Positions 54,035-62,670 of a stretch of DNA of 64,000 nt are shown here, piece after piece (the stretch's first letter is position 1; each line of letters opens with the position of its first letter). Made by a program: the position numbers and the translations under genes. Source of the DNA: CBDHGY01 sp965263325 (GTDB taxonomy: Bacteria > Pseudomonadota > Alphaproteobacteria > Caulobacterales > Hyphomonadaceae); contig CBDHGY010000002.1 in the NCBI GenBank assembly GCA_965263325.1, positions 1,798,001 through 1,862,000 of the forward strand, given 5' to 3'. The notes beneath the pieces are model-generated. The model was not told where the DNA came from, made no database searches, and saw only the letters and a program-made list of their open reading frames with translations.

Positions 54035-54961
54035 ATGCCGCAAACTCGCTCACCATTAGATTGGGCGCTCTTCGCGGTGCTCTCGACCATCTGGGCGAGC
54101 GCCTATGCCATGACGCGCGTGGCTGTGCAGAAATCCAATCCGGAATTCGGGCTGCCTGTGGAAGTGGTGCTTTCCGGGCGCCTGACGATTGGGGCGACGC
54201 TCCTGATCTTCGCCATGCTGGTATCGGGCCAGAGGTGGCCCGCCCTCTCCGATTATAAGCGTTGGGCGGCGATTGTTTCGATGGGGCTCGCCGGGATGAC
54301 CTTCCCGTTTTACTGCATCACGATCGCGCAGAAGACGGTCGATTCCAGCCTCGCCGCTCTGTACGCCGCCGGTGCACCGCTCTTCATTGGCGCTGGCGCG
54401 CACTTTCTCTTCCATGATGAGCGGATGACGAAGCGAAAGGCGTTCGGGCTCGTCATCGGATTTGCAGGCGTGGCGGTGCTCTTTGGGCCTGACGCGATCC
54501 GCACATGGGGGTCCGCAAGCGTGGCGGCGCAGGCTCTGTTATTGCTGGCGACGACCGGCTACGCCACGAGCACACTCATCGCGCGGCTCGCACCGAAAAT
54601 GCCTCCGATTGCGTTTGCTTCGGGATATGTCAGTGCGGCGGCTGTGTTTTCTTATCCGCTTTTACTGACAACCGATTTTTCAAACGTTACGCCAAACGCA
54701 TCTGCGATCGTCGCCGTTATTGGTCTCGGTATCGGGCCGTCCGCCATCGCCGCTTTACTGTATCTGGTTATCGTGAACCGCGCAGGTGCGAACTTCCTCG
54801 CCTTATCGGGGTATGCGATCCCCATGATTTCGGTCGTGATGGGATACTTCTTCTTTCGAGAGACGCAGGATTGGAATGCTGTCGTGGCCTTTGTTCTTAT
54901 TCTCAGCGGTGTGTGGCTGGCGCAGCGCGGCGGACCTAAAGCAGAAACTCGCCCTGAATGA
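54035..54961 (+). CDS. EamA/DMT-family permease
   Basis: 308 residues with ten predicted helices in two EamA repeats. 'FAVLSTIWASAYAMTRVAV' (helix 1) and 'LAALYAAGAPLFIGAGAHFLFHDERMTKRKAFGLVIGFAGV' regions are typical of the RhaT/YdcZ/EamA drug/metabolite transporters. Likely amino-acid or metabolite export; the substrate is unknown. AAGGGAGC precedes the ATG. It overlaps the convergent PhzF gene by 26 bp. Confidence 0.87.
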   Translation: MPQTRSPLDWALFAVLSTIWASAYAMTRVAVQKSNPEFGLPVEVVLSGRLTIGATLLIFAMLVSGQRWPALSDYKRWAAIVSMGLAGMTFPFYCITIAQKTVDSSLAALYAAGAPLFIGAGAHFLFHDERMTKRKAFGLVIGFAGVAVLFGPDAIRTWGSASVAAQALLLLATTGYATSTLIARLAPKMPPIAFASGYVSAAAVFSYPLLLTTDFSNVTPNASAIVAVIGLGIGPSAIAALLYLVIVNRAGANFLALSGYAIPMISVVMGYFFFRETQDWNAVVAFVLILSGVWLAQRGGPKAETRPE

Positions 54962-55754
54962 CCGTCACCGATGAGCCGCGCAGTTTCACACGATCACCGG
55001 CAAGCTCTGTCTCGATCCAGGCACCCCGCCCAGGATAAGCCTGATAGTTCTTGAGCGTTGCCCGGCCAAGCTTGGGTGACATTACGGCGGAAAGCATACA
55101 GTGCCAGCTGCCTGTTGCGGGGTCTTCATCAATGCCGCTACCAGGCGCAAAAAACCGGCTGGTGGCCTCCGCGCCGTTCCAGCCCCCCGATGAGACGCAT
55201 CCGAAATTACCGCGGTCCCATTCACCTGACGGGCCGAGACTTTTGAGTGCCCGCACATCCGGGTTAAGCGACCGCACCTGATCTGCCGTTTCGAACACAG
55301 CGCAGTAAAACGGCCCCGCCCATGCTTCAACCGGGCGCGCACCAAGGGCTTCAACAATACCGTCTTCCACCTCAATCTGCTTCACCTTGGGTGCTGGGAA
55401 GTCCATTTCCAGCCGGCCATCTTCCAAACGAGAGACAAAAAGCTCACCAGACTTTCGCGTCACAAACGTGATTTGCTCACCAGCGAACCCTGCATGTTCG
55501 TAAAGATAGTGGGCGCTTGCCAAAGTCGCATGGCCGCAGAGCGGCACTTCAACCGCCGGGGTGAACCATCTGAGCTGCCAGCGTGCTTCACCGTCTGAAA
55601 CGATGAACGCTGTTTCTGCGACGTTATTTTCCGCTGCAATCTTCTGCAGTGTTTCATCCGGAAGATAGTCTTCAAGCGGCATGACGCAGGCCTGATTTCC
55701 TTCAAACGGTTTTGAGGCAAATGCGTCGATCTGCGTGAATGGAATATTTGTCAT
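54936..55754 (-). CDS. PhzF-family isomerase/epimerase
   Basis: 272 residues from ATG 55754. The PhzF fold is a pseudo-dimer of two similar halves. The catalytic Glu is E47 in 'ENNVAETAF'; 'GHATLASAHYLY' and 'GIDEDPATGS' are the other conserved blocks. Members isomerise small hydroxy/amino acids; phenazine synthesis itself is not implied. Confidence 0.9.
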   Translation of the reverse strand: MTNIPFTQIDAFASKPFEGNQACVMPLEDYLPDETLQKIAAENNVAETAFIVSDGEARWQLRWFTPAVEVPLCGHATLASAHYLYEHAGFAGEQITFVTRKSGELFVSRLEDGRLEMDFPAPKVKQIEVEDGIVEALGARPVEAWAGPFYCAVFETADQVRSLNPDVRALKSLGPSGEWDRGNFGCVSSGGWNGAEATSRFFAPGSGIDEDPATGSWHCMLSAVMSPKLGRATLKNYQAYPGRGAWIETELAGDRVKLRGSSVTVIQGEFLL

Positions 55755-55810
55755 GCGCGCAAGATAGGAACGAACCCTCACAACGCAATCGATGTTTTCT
55801 TATCGATTCA

Positions 55811-56338
55811 TCAGGAACTCTCATCAGAACGCACTGCCCGCACAGAATAAATAATCGCGGCCAAGAGCCCCGCAGGCGCTCCAACAAAGTAACCAACCCA
55901 GTTGATCGACTGTACGCGTGCAGCACCAACCGGATCAGAGGGGTAATGCATAAGCGCCCATGCCGGGACATTGTCCAGGCGGATGAGCCACAAACCACGA
56001 ATGGCTTCAACAAGCTCAAATAATATCACACTCGCAGCGACAATTAGAGCTGCGGATATGAACACCATTGCCATCTTTCGCGCCGTTTGGGCGGACCAGG
56101 ATACTAGCAAAACGGGAAGAGATAGGAGAAGACCCATCCACCAAGTTGCGCCAACGCCAACCCATGCCGCGCCGATCAGGCCGTGGAACTTTTCGGGTAC
56201 GCCAAATTGAAAGAACTTCCAATCATGGTACCAACTTTTACTTATTTGATAAGTGAGCAGGTCCTGAACAACACCGATGCAACTTGCGATAACGCATGCC
56301 GTGAGAACGAGAAACGGCGCGAGTAGAAGCTTGTTCAC
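55811..56338 (-). CDS. Hypothetical membrane protein downstream of thiD
   Basis: 175 residues with about four hydrophobic segments (near 5-25, 55-80, 88-110 and 148-168) and a short charged C-terminus. Family not recognised. It overlaps thiD by one base (TAATG), so it is translated in the same unit. Confidence 0.72.
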   Translation of the reverse strand: MNKLLLAPFLVLTACVIASCIGVVQDLLTYQISKSWYHDWKFFQFGVPEKFHGLIGAAWVGVGATWWMGLLLSLPVLLVSWSAQTARKMAMVFISAALIVAASVILFELVEAIRGLWLIRLDNVPAWALMHYPSDPVGAARVQSINWVGYFVGAPAGLLAAIIYSVRAVRSDESS

Positions 56339-57147
56339 TAATGCTCCTCACGCATCATCCAGCCATGATCGAGCGGGCCGTGACCACCGCCAAGACCCGG
56401 TGCATTCTCGATTGCACCGTGCACATAAGCGCGGGCCTTCTCAACGGCGCGCGGCAGACTGCTGGCGAGTGAGAGTTCAGCAGCAATCGCTGACGCAAGC
56501 GTGCATCCCGTGCCGTGCGTTGAGGTCGTTTCCAACCGTTCGCCCTCATATAACCATTCACCAGTCGTGGTTTGCAGCACATCTGTGATCCGGTCTCCGC
56601 CGACATGCCCACCTTTCACAAGCGCGCCATTTGCGCCAAGCTCTAACAAAGCCTCCGCAGCGCGGCGTTGACCATCCACCGTGTCGACGGCTTTGCCTGT
56701 CAGGATTTCTGCCTCACGCGCATTTGGCGTTACCAGACGCGCGCCCGGCACCATGAGCGACCGAATTGCTCCGACACCCTTGTCTTCAACCAACCGATCT
56801 CCAGATGTCGCAACCATGACTGGATCACATACCAATGGAATACCGCCTGGTTTATCAGCCAAGCGCTCTGCCACAGACTCTACGAGCTCGGCTGAACCCA
56901 ACATGCCCGTTTTGATAATATCTGCGCCAATATCTGCGAGGGTGACATCAATCTGCGCAATCACGCTGTCGATGGGCACAGGCCAAACATCAAACACACC
57001 CATTGTGTTTTGCGCTGTAATCGCCGTGACGGCGGTCATCGCATAGCAACCAAGCGCAGAAACGGCTTTAATATCTGCTTGAATGCCCGCGCCGCCACCG
57101 CTGTCGGAACCAGCGACGATCAGCACACGGCCTTTATGCTCGCTCAT
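56338..57147 (-). CDS. thiD: Hydroxymethylpyrimidine/phosphomethylpyrimidine kinase
   Basis: 269 residues of the ribokinase-like ThiD type: 'GSDSGGGAGIQADIKA' at the N-terminus, 'AITAQNTMGV', 'CDPVMVATSGDRL', and the ATP-site 'STHGTGCTLASAIAAELSL'. It phosphorylates the pyrimidine moiety of thiamine twice. Middle gene of a three-gene overlap chain (lipoprotein, thiD, membrane protein). Confidence 0.95.
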   Translation of the reverse strand: MSEHKGRVLIVAGSDSGGGAGIQADIKAVSALGCYAMTAVTAITAQNTMGVFDVWPVPIDSVIAQIDVTLADIGADIIKTGMLGSAELVESVAERLADKPGGIPLVCDPVMVATSGDRLVEDKGVGAIRSLMVPGARLVTPNAREAEILTGKAVDTVDGQRRAAEALLELGANGALVKGGHVGGDRITDVLQTTTGEWLYEGERLETTSTHGTGCTLASAIAAELSLASSLPRAVEKARAYVHGAIENAPGLGGGHGPLDHGWMMREEH

Positions 57148-57740
57148 TCATGCCCCCAAGCGGGCGGCGGCGTTTCTACTGGCTGCGAGAGATCAAACTC
57201 AATCCGGAAGAACCTGTTCGGACGCGACATTTGATAAGCGAACAGGTCTTCGTTCGGCTTAAGCTCAACCACCCAAGTGTTTTGTTTGGAATCCGGAATG
57301 CCCTCTTTGTCGAACATTGTTTTCGAGAAGTCATCTGCAGGAAATGCGTAGCCACTATCATCCCAATCGATGTCGTCTGTTAGCACCATGTCGCCGCCGT
57401 ACATCGTGATGGCGTCCGGCTCACCATCTTCGTGACGGTGATCATGCTTTAGGCGAAGACCCCCGCCATCGGTCGCCGATATAATCCAAGTGCGCGACCG
57501 GTTCTCACCCACATGCAGCGGAATACGTGCTTCATTTTCGTTGCAGTCTCTAACGTGCATAATGATCTCTGCTGTCGCAAAGTTCGCATCGACCTCATCG
57601 CTGCTGACAAGTTTTCCGGCAAAGGCCTTGCCGCAATATTCCGAGAGATCGATCCGAAAGGCATCGGCGGGGGTGAGTTCGGGTGAGCAAGCTGCGAGCA
57701 GAGCGCCCGCGCAAGCGAAAGTCATAGATCTAAAAAACAT
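57144..57740 (-). CDS. Lipoprotein, first gene of the thiD unit
   Basis: 198 residues. Lipobox 'LLAAC' near 14-18. The mature part is acidic with many polar beta-strand-like runs; family not recognised. Its stop overlaps the thiD start by 4 bp (ATGA). The start at ATG 57740 is uncertain; ATG 57725 is close by. Confidence 0.75.
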   Translation of the reverse strand: MFFRSMTFACAGALLAACSPELTPADAFRIDLSEYCGKAFAGKLVSSDEVDANFATAEIIMHVRDCNENEARIPLHVGENRSRTWIISATDGGGLRLKHDHRHEDGEPDAITMYGGDMVLTDDIDWDDSGYAFPADDFSKTMFDKEGIPDSKQNTWVVELKPNEDLFAYQMSRPNRFFRIEFDLSQPVETPPPAWGHE

Positions 57741-57796
57741 GGGCGAAGCCTAACCAAGCTCCGCCCATTTGAATAGAGACGATATTGTTGAAATTT

Positions 57797-59719
57797 TTAG
57801 GCCGGGCTTGGTTCGCCGCCGAAGTCTGTTCCAGGATCGTCTTTTGGCTTCTTGCGTTTGCCAATGATCGGCACGGCCGACGTCGCTGACGGCTCATCAT
57901 CTTCGATCTCAGGACGATGCGGCGGATTACCTTTCAGAAGCTCATCGATTTCATGGCCGGACAGAGTTTCATATTCCAGCAGGCCTTCTGCAATCGCCGA
58001 CCACTCATCCTTATGGTCCGTCATAATTTGACGCGCGTCATCCATACCCTGCTGAACAAGACGGCGGACTTCTTCTTCGATCTTGCGTGAGGTTTCCTCT
58101 GACACATGCGAGGATTTCATCAGCTGTTGGCCAAGGAATACATCGCCCTGATCGTCGGCATAATCGATCGGACCAATCTCATCAGAGAGGCCCCAGCTTG
58201 TGACCATAGCGCGTGCCAGACGCGTGGCTTGCTGAATATCCGAACCGGCACCAGCGGTAACATTCTCATCACCAAACCGCAGCTCTTCAGCGACGCGCCC
58301 GCCCATCATGATCGCGAGACGCGATGTCATTTCGACACGGCTCATCGAGAGCTTATCGTCTTCTGGCAGCTGCATCACCATGCCAAGGGCACGGCCGCGC
58401 GGAATAATCGTTGCCTTGTGAACGGGATCCGCCTTTGGCACTTTGAGAGCGACAATCGCGTGGCCGGCTTCATGCCAAGCAGTGAGCTCTTTTTCTTCCT
58501 CGGACATCACCATTGTGCGGCGCTCAGGCCCCATAAGGACCTTATCCTTGGCATCTTCAAACTCTTGCATCGAAACAACGCGTTTGCCGCGGCGCGCCGC
58601 AAGCAGCGCAGCCTCGTTCACGAGGTTTGCGAGATCTGCGCCGGAGAAACCCGGCGTGCCGCGCGCGATTGTTTTTGCGATCACATCCTTCGCGAGCGGT
58701 ACATTGCGCATGTGAACGCGCAGAATTTTCTCTCGGCCGAGAATATCCGGTTTGCCCACGGTGACTTGCCGGTCAAATCGGCCAGGACGCAGGAGCGCAG
58801 GGTCCAGAACATCCGGCCTGTTGGTCGCCGCGACGATGATGATGCCATCATTTGATTCAAATCCGTCCATCTCCACGAGGAGTTGGTTGAGCGTTTGCTC
58901 GCGCTCATCATTCCCGCCGCCAAGGCCCGCGCCGCGAGAGCGACCGACCGCGTCGATTTCGTCGATGAAGATAATGCAGGGAGCATTGCGTTTGGCTTGC
59001 TCAAACATATCGCGCACGCGGGACGCACCGACACCCACGAACATTTCAACAAAGTCAGAACCGGATATTGTAAAGAAGGGAACACCCGCCTCGCCAGCAA
59101 CTGCCCGCGCCAAAAGTGTTTTACCTGTGCCGGGAGGACCCACAAGCAGCGCGCCCTTGGGGATCTTGCCGCCGAGACGCTGGAACTTTGCCGGATCTTT
59201 CAGGAAGTCGACCACTTCCTGCAATTCTTCCTTGGCTTCATCAACACCCGCGACATCGTCAAATGTGACGCGGCCATGTTTTTCGGTCAGCAGTTTTGCG
59301 CGCGACTTTCCGAAACTCATCGCACCGCGGCCACCGCCGGATTGCATGCTCCGCATGAGATAGAGTCCGAAGAATAGGAGGAGGAGCAGCGGGAAGACAT
59401 TCAGGAGGATGCTCCCCAGGCTAACACCTGTGTCTGCGTCTTCCTGCACATTCACACCCAGCTCTTGCATCTGATTTGAAAATTCAAAGTTCGACGGAAG
59501 CTTTTCGGCGAAGAAGCGGCTGTCATCTGTGCGGATACCGGTGATGCGGGTTGATGTGATCGTAAGTTCTTTAATCTGATCATTTTCGGCCATTTGGCGC
59601 ACATCAGAGATGTTCACTTCCTCAGCACCAGCGGTCACGCTATTGCCCTGCATCGCCATCATCATTCCGATGAGCAACGCTGCAATGAGACCCCAAACCG
59701 CAAGATTCCGCATATTCAT
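57797..59719 (-). CDS. ftsH: ATP-dependent zinc metalloprotease FtsH
   Basis: 640 residues. Two N-terminal helices (about 5-24 and 104-122) enclose a periplasmic region. AAA domain: Walker A 'GPPGTGKT' at 194-201, 'FIDEID' at 251-256, SRH 'RPGRFDR'. The zinc site is 'HEAGH' at 416-420. A membrane-bound quality-control protease. It stands downstream of tilS, as in many proteobacteria. Confidence 0.97.
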   Translation of the reverse strand: MNMRNLAVWGLIAALLIGMMMAMQGNSVTAGAEEVNISDVRQMAENDQIKELTITSTRITGIRTDDSRFFAEKLPSNFEFSNQMQELGVNVQEDADTGVSLGSILLNVFPLLLLLFFGLYLMRSMQSGGGRGAMSFGKSRAKLLTEKHGRVTFDDVAGVDEAKEELQEVVDFLKDPAKFQRLGGKIPKGALLVGPPGTGKTLLARAVAGEAGVPFFTISGSDFVEMFVGVGASRVRDMFEQAKRNAPCIIFIDEIDAVGRSRGAGLGGGNDEREQTLNQLLVEMDGFESNDGIIIVAATNRPDVLDPALLRPGRFDRQVTVGKPDILGREKILRVHMRNVPLAKDVIAKTIARGTPGFSGADLANLVNEAALLAARRGKRVVSMQEFEDAKDKVLMGPERRTMVMSEEEKELTAWHEAGHAIVALKVPKADPVHKATIIPRGRALGMVMQLPEDDKLSMSRVEMTSRLAIMMGGRVAEELRFGDENVTAGAGSDIQQATRLARAMVTSWGLSDEIGPIDYADDQGDVFLGQQLMKSSHVSEETSRKIEEEVRRLVQQGMDDARQIMTDHKDEWSAIAEGLLEYETLSGHEIDELLKGNPPHRPEIEDDEPSATSAVPIIGKRKKPKDDPGTDFGGEPSPA

Positions 59720-59805
59720 ATAAGACAGCCTTTATTTTGGATCGCTTCCAAGAAACCCAATATAAGTGTTACTCTTTAAGAAAACGAGGGGTTCTGGTGC
59801 CACAT

Positions 59806-60861
59806 TTAATGAAATTGCATGTATGCAGGTGCTGCGCCAGTCAATCCTGAACTGATATGCCTCAATCTTGATCCCGATTCCGATGGATCAGGCGGATTTG
59901 GGCGATTGGACTCGCGCTGGAACTGCAATTGATACCCGGATTTCCGCACAATTGTGCCGCCGAGGGTGAGGACGGCGCTGTCCGGCCCAGTTTGAGCCAG
60001 TCTCTCAGCAGCTGCGACACAACGCGCGGTACGTGCCGGGCGGTCCGTTCCTGCAACAACCATCGCACAAATTGCGAGACACTGCGCAAGCGTCTCCGTT
60101 TTGACCTGTTCTGGCAAAACAACGGCCAGCGATCCATCCTGGATGATCGCTTTACGCAAAAGCCCCGCAAGCTGCCTGTCCCGCGCTATGCGAAGTCGGC
60201 ATAATTTATCCTGGATACGTGCCACCCTTGCAGAGAGCTGAGGAGCCTTGCCGAGCAATTGGCGCATACGCACGCGCTCATAGGCCTCGTTTTCGTTACT
60301 AGGATCGTCGCACCAAACGGCACCTTCTTCGCGCAGCCATGCTCGGACCTCGTATCTGTCGAATTTGAGCATCGGCCGCGCAATAAAAATACCGTTTCCG
60401 TCCGGCCAGACAGGCGAAGCTGAGCGCGCGCTCATCCCCGATAATCCATACCAGCCAGAGCCTGCCCGGGCGCGAATGAGAAAGCTCTCTTCATTGTCGC
60501 TGCGCGTGTGCCCCGTCAGCAATAATTGTCCCCCCGCTTCCTTTAGAGCTTGGGCAAGCAACCGGTGGCGTGCATCTCTCGCGCGTGCCTGAGAGGGGTT
60601 GGGCGCATGCCATTCCAGCGTCCGGTGATATAGTCCAAGCTCGACGGCTTGCTTTTTTACAAGCCTCACCTCATCAGCCGCCGCGGCTCTTAGCCCGTGA
60701 TCGACTGTAAAGATACAAAGCCTCTCTCTGTCGATATGGTCTGAAAGCGCCGTCAAGCGAAGCAATGCGATGGAGTCCCCGCCGCCAGATACGGCGAGGC
60801 CGATTTTACCGCGCGAATTTTCGATGAGAGGCGCGAGCGCGCTGTCAAAGCGCGCCTGCAT
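59806..60861 (-). CDS. tilS: tRNA(Ile)-lysidine synthetase
   Basis: 351 residues from ATG 60861 (TTG 60876 is possible). It shows the PP-loop 'SGGGDSIALLRL' near 29-40, 'FTVDHGLR', and 'LLTGHTRSDNEESFLIR', the usual TilS blocks. It adds lysine to C34 of the CAU-anticodon tRNA-Ile. The chain is shorter than E. coli TilS (432) and lacks a clear C-terminal TilS-C domain. It overlaps the end of cpoB if the longer start is used. Confidence 0.9.
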   Translation of the reverse strand: MQARFDSALAPLIENSRGKIGLAVSGGGDSIALLRLTALSDHIDRERLCIFTVDHGLRAAAADEVRLVKKQAVELGLYHRTLEWHAPNPSQARARDARHRLLAQALKEAGGQLLLTGHTRSDNEESFLIRARAGSGWYGLSGMSARSASPVWPDGNGIFIARPMLKFDRYEVRAWLREEGAVWCDDPSNENEAYERVRMRQLLGKAPQLSARVARIQDKLCRLRIARDRQLAGLLRKAIIQDGSLAVVLPEQVKTETLAQCLAICAMVVAGTDRPARTARCVAAAERLAQTGPDSAVLTLGGTIVRKSGYQLQFQRESNRPNPPDPSESGSRLRHISSGLTGAAPAYMQFH

Positions 60862-60866
60862 TTCTT

Positions 60867-61853
60867 TTACCCGCAAGAGGCGCGTGTTGCCTCAACCGCT
60901 GCAAGTTTTTTCGTCACTGCGGAAGCCTCCGGGTATCGCTCTGGCAACGCTGCAAGCGCCATACAGGCCCGCTCGCTCTCGCCAACAAGCCGCATGGCTC
61001 GGGCAAGTTTTACGAGAGCATCAGGTGCGCGCATATCATCAGGATAGTTCTGGATCATGCTCGTGTAAGCAGCCCCTGCCTCGGCATATGCCCCTTGCTG
61101 GAACAGTGTTTCACTGAGCCAGTATTGCGCCTCACCAGCTTGCGGATCATCTGCAAACTGATCGAGGAAAGCCCGGAACGCTTCTTCCGCGCCTGCATGA
61201 TCAAACTGTGTAAGTCGCAATTTCGCTTCAGCGAATAGCGGGCCCGCTGCGCCCGGTAAATCGCTCGCGGCAATCGTACCCAATGATCCCGTTTGCTCAG
61301 GATTAGAACCGGTCGTTACAATCTGCGTAACATTGCTGTCAGCTTGGGTCGTTTCTGGCGCAACATCGGTGGAGGTTGAGACGGTTCGGTTTGAGGTCGT
61401 TGAACCGGTAAGGGGCCGCGGTCCAGTCGACGGCGTTGAGACAGCGCTGCGCACGGTTTGTGTCGAGCCTGTACTTCTAGTTGAGCCCAAACGGGACGTG
61501 GTTGTTGTAGATGTTCCCGATCCACCCTCAAGAGCGCTGATTCGGCGGGTAAGCTGCGCCAGCCGCCCGTTCGTGGTTCGCAGTTGGTTATCGAGATCAG
61601 CGTCAATTTCCTGCATCTCCCGGATCGTTTCCAGGCTGTTATTCAATTCGAACCGCAGAGTCTCGATCTCTCCGGTCAAGCGCGCATTTTCAGCCTCAAG
61701 ATCAATCACTTTTATTTGCAGCTCGGCGTTCGTCGATTGAAGCTGCGCCATATTGGCCGTTCGACCCTGCGAAATGGGTGCTTGAGCAAAAGATGGCACA
61801 GCAACGAATAGCGTCGCAGCTGCAGCGATGGCGGAGAGTCGTAGCATTTTCAT
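60867..61853 (-). CDS. cpoB: Cell division coordinator CpoB (YbgF)
   Basis: About 328 residues from ATG 61853 (GGGG upstream). Signal peptide ending 'VAVPSFAQ', an N-terminal coiled coil (about 30-100, 'LQSTNAELQIKVIDLEAENA'), a Thr/Ser-rich linker, and C-terminal TPRs (about 205-325, 'GEAQYWLSETLFQQGAYAEA'). It links peptidoglycan synthesis to the Tol-Pal machine. Confidence 0.93.
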   Translation of the reverse strand: MKMLRLSAIAAAATLFVAVPSFAQAPISQGRTANMAQLQSTNAELQIKVIDLEAENARLTGEIETLRFELNNSLETIREMQEIDADLDNQLRTTNGRLAQLTRRISALEGGSGTSTTTTSRLGSTRSTGSTQTVRSAVSTPSTGPRPLTGSTTSNRTVSTSTDVAPETTQADSNVTQIVTTGSNPEQTGSLGTIAASDLPGAAGPLFAEAKLRLTQFDHAGAEEAFRAFLDQFADDPQAGEAQYWLSETLFQQGAYAEAGAAYTSMIQNYPDDMRAPDALVKLARAMRLVGESERACMALAALPERYPEASAVTKKLAAVEATRASCG

Positions 61854-61869
61854 ATGCCCCCTATGGCAA

Positions 61870-61900
61870 ACGGCCGGGACCAAAATATGGCACCGGCCGT
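61870..61900. other. Stem-loop between pal and cpoB
   Basis: ACGGCCGG (61870-61877) and CCGGCCGT (61893-61900) form a perfect 8-bp stem with a 15-nt loop, 17 bp before the cpoB ATG. Without a T-run it may be a processing or attenuation site within the tol-pal transcript. Confidence 0.5.
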
Positions 61901-61943
61901 AATCTTCAGTTCATTTGCGGCTTTTTCAACCCAGCGGGTTTAA

Positions 61944-62507
61944 CTAACCGCCAACGCCAGATACGAGCTGGGTGAAGCCATTGCGATTTTGAGCCCAGGC
62001 TTGCTCATCGCTTCCGGCTGCGATCGGGCGCTCTTTACCGTAAGAAACAGTCTCGATGCGTCCTGGCTCAACGCCGAGGCTTTCCAGATAGTCTTTTACA
62101 ACGTCTGCGCGGCGCTCACCGAGTGCGAGGTTATATTCGCGTGTGCCACGCTCGTCCGCATTACCTGCAACGAGAATGCTCACTTCTGGGTATTGCTGCA
62201 ACCAAGCTGCCTGGCGCTTCAGAATTTCCTGATCATCAGCATCGAGACGATACTGATTGAGGTCGAAGTAGACGCGCTCACCGACGTTTACGCGGAAATC
62301 CTGCAGAGATCCTGGTGCAACATTGCTCACAGGCGCTGTTGTGATCGTGGTTCTTGGAGGCTCAACTTCAGCTGTCGTAACTGGCTCGATCGTCTCTTCG
62401 ACTGGAGCTTCAGCGACAACTTCCGGCTCCGGATCTGGGCTCGACGCACATGCGCCAAGACCGAATACAATTGCTGCACCTGCAGCATATTTAAGATAGG
62501 TACGCAT
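61944..62507 (-). CDS. pal: Peptidoglycan-associated lipoprotein Pal
   Basis: 187 residues from ATG 62507 (GGGGAG 7 nt upstream). Lipobox 'FGLGAC', an acidic linker, then the OmpA-like peptidoglycan-binding domain (about 75-185) with 'ILVAGNADERGTREYNLALG' and 'RRADVVKDYLESLG'. It anchors the outer membrane to peptidoglycan and works with TolB/TolA. Confidence 0.96.
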   Translation of the reverse strand: MRTYLKYAAGAAIVFGLGACASSPDPEPEVVAEAPVEETIEPVTTAEVEPPRTTITTAPVSNVAPGSLQDFRVNVGERVYFDLNQYRLDADDQEILKRQAAWLQQYPEVSILVAGNADERGTREYNLALGERRADVVKDYLESLGVEPGRIETVSYGKERPIAAGSDEQAWAQNRNGFTQLVSGVGG

Positions 62508-62545
62508 CATTAGACTCCCCGTCGTTGGTCCTGTCTCACTTACTT

Positions 62546-62594
62546 TGTGACGTATCACGCCATACTAGGCGTATTTGTCAACGGTGTGACGTAT
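62546..62594 (-). promoter_or_regulatory. Direct repeat TGTGACGTAT upstream of pal
   Basis: TGTGACGTAT occurs at 62546-62555 and again at 62585-62594, 39 bp apart, upstream of the pal start. Each is near an A/T-rich stretch. Four-turn spacing (about 3.7 helical turns) suggests sites for a dimeric regulator, but no known factor can be assigned. Confidence 0.35.
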
Positions 62595-62670
62595 TAATCG
62601 TTGGAAATTGAGCTTCTTCGGCCAAAATCTGGCAAGATTCTGGCCGAGGGCAACTTTTCGGCAATTATAA

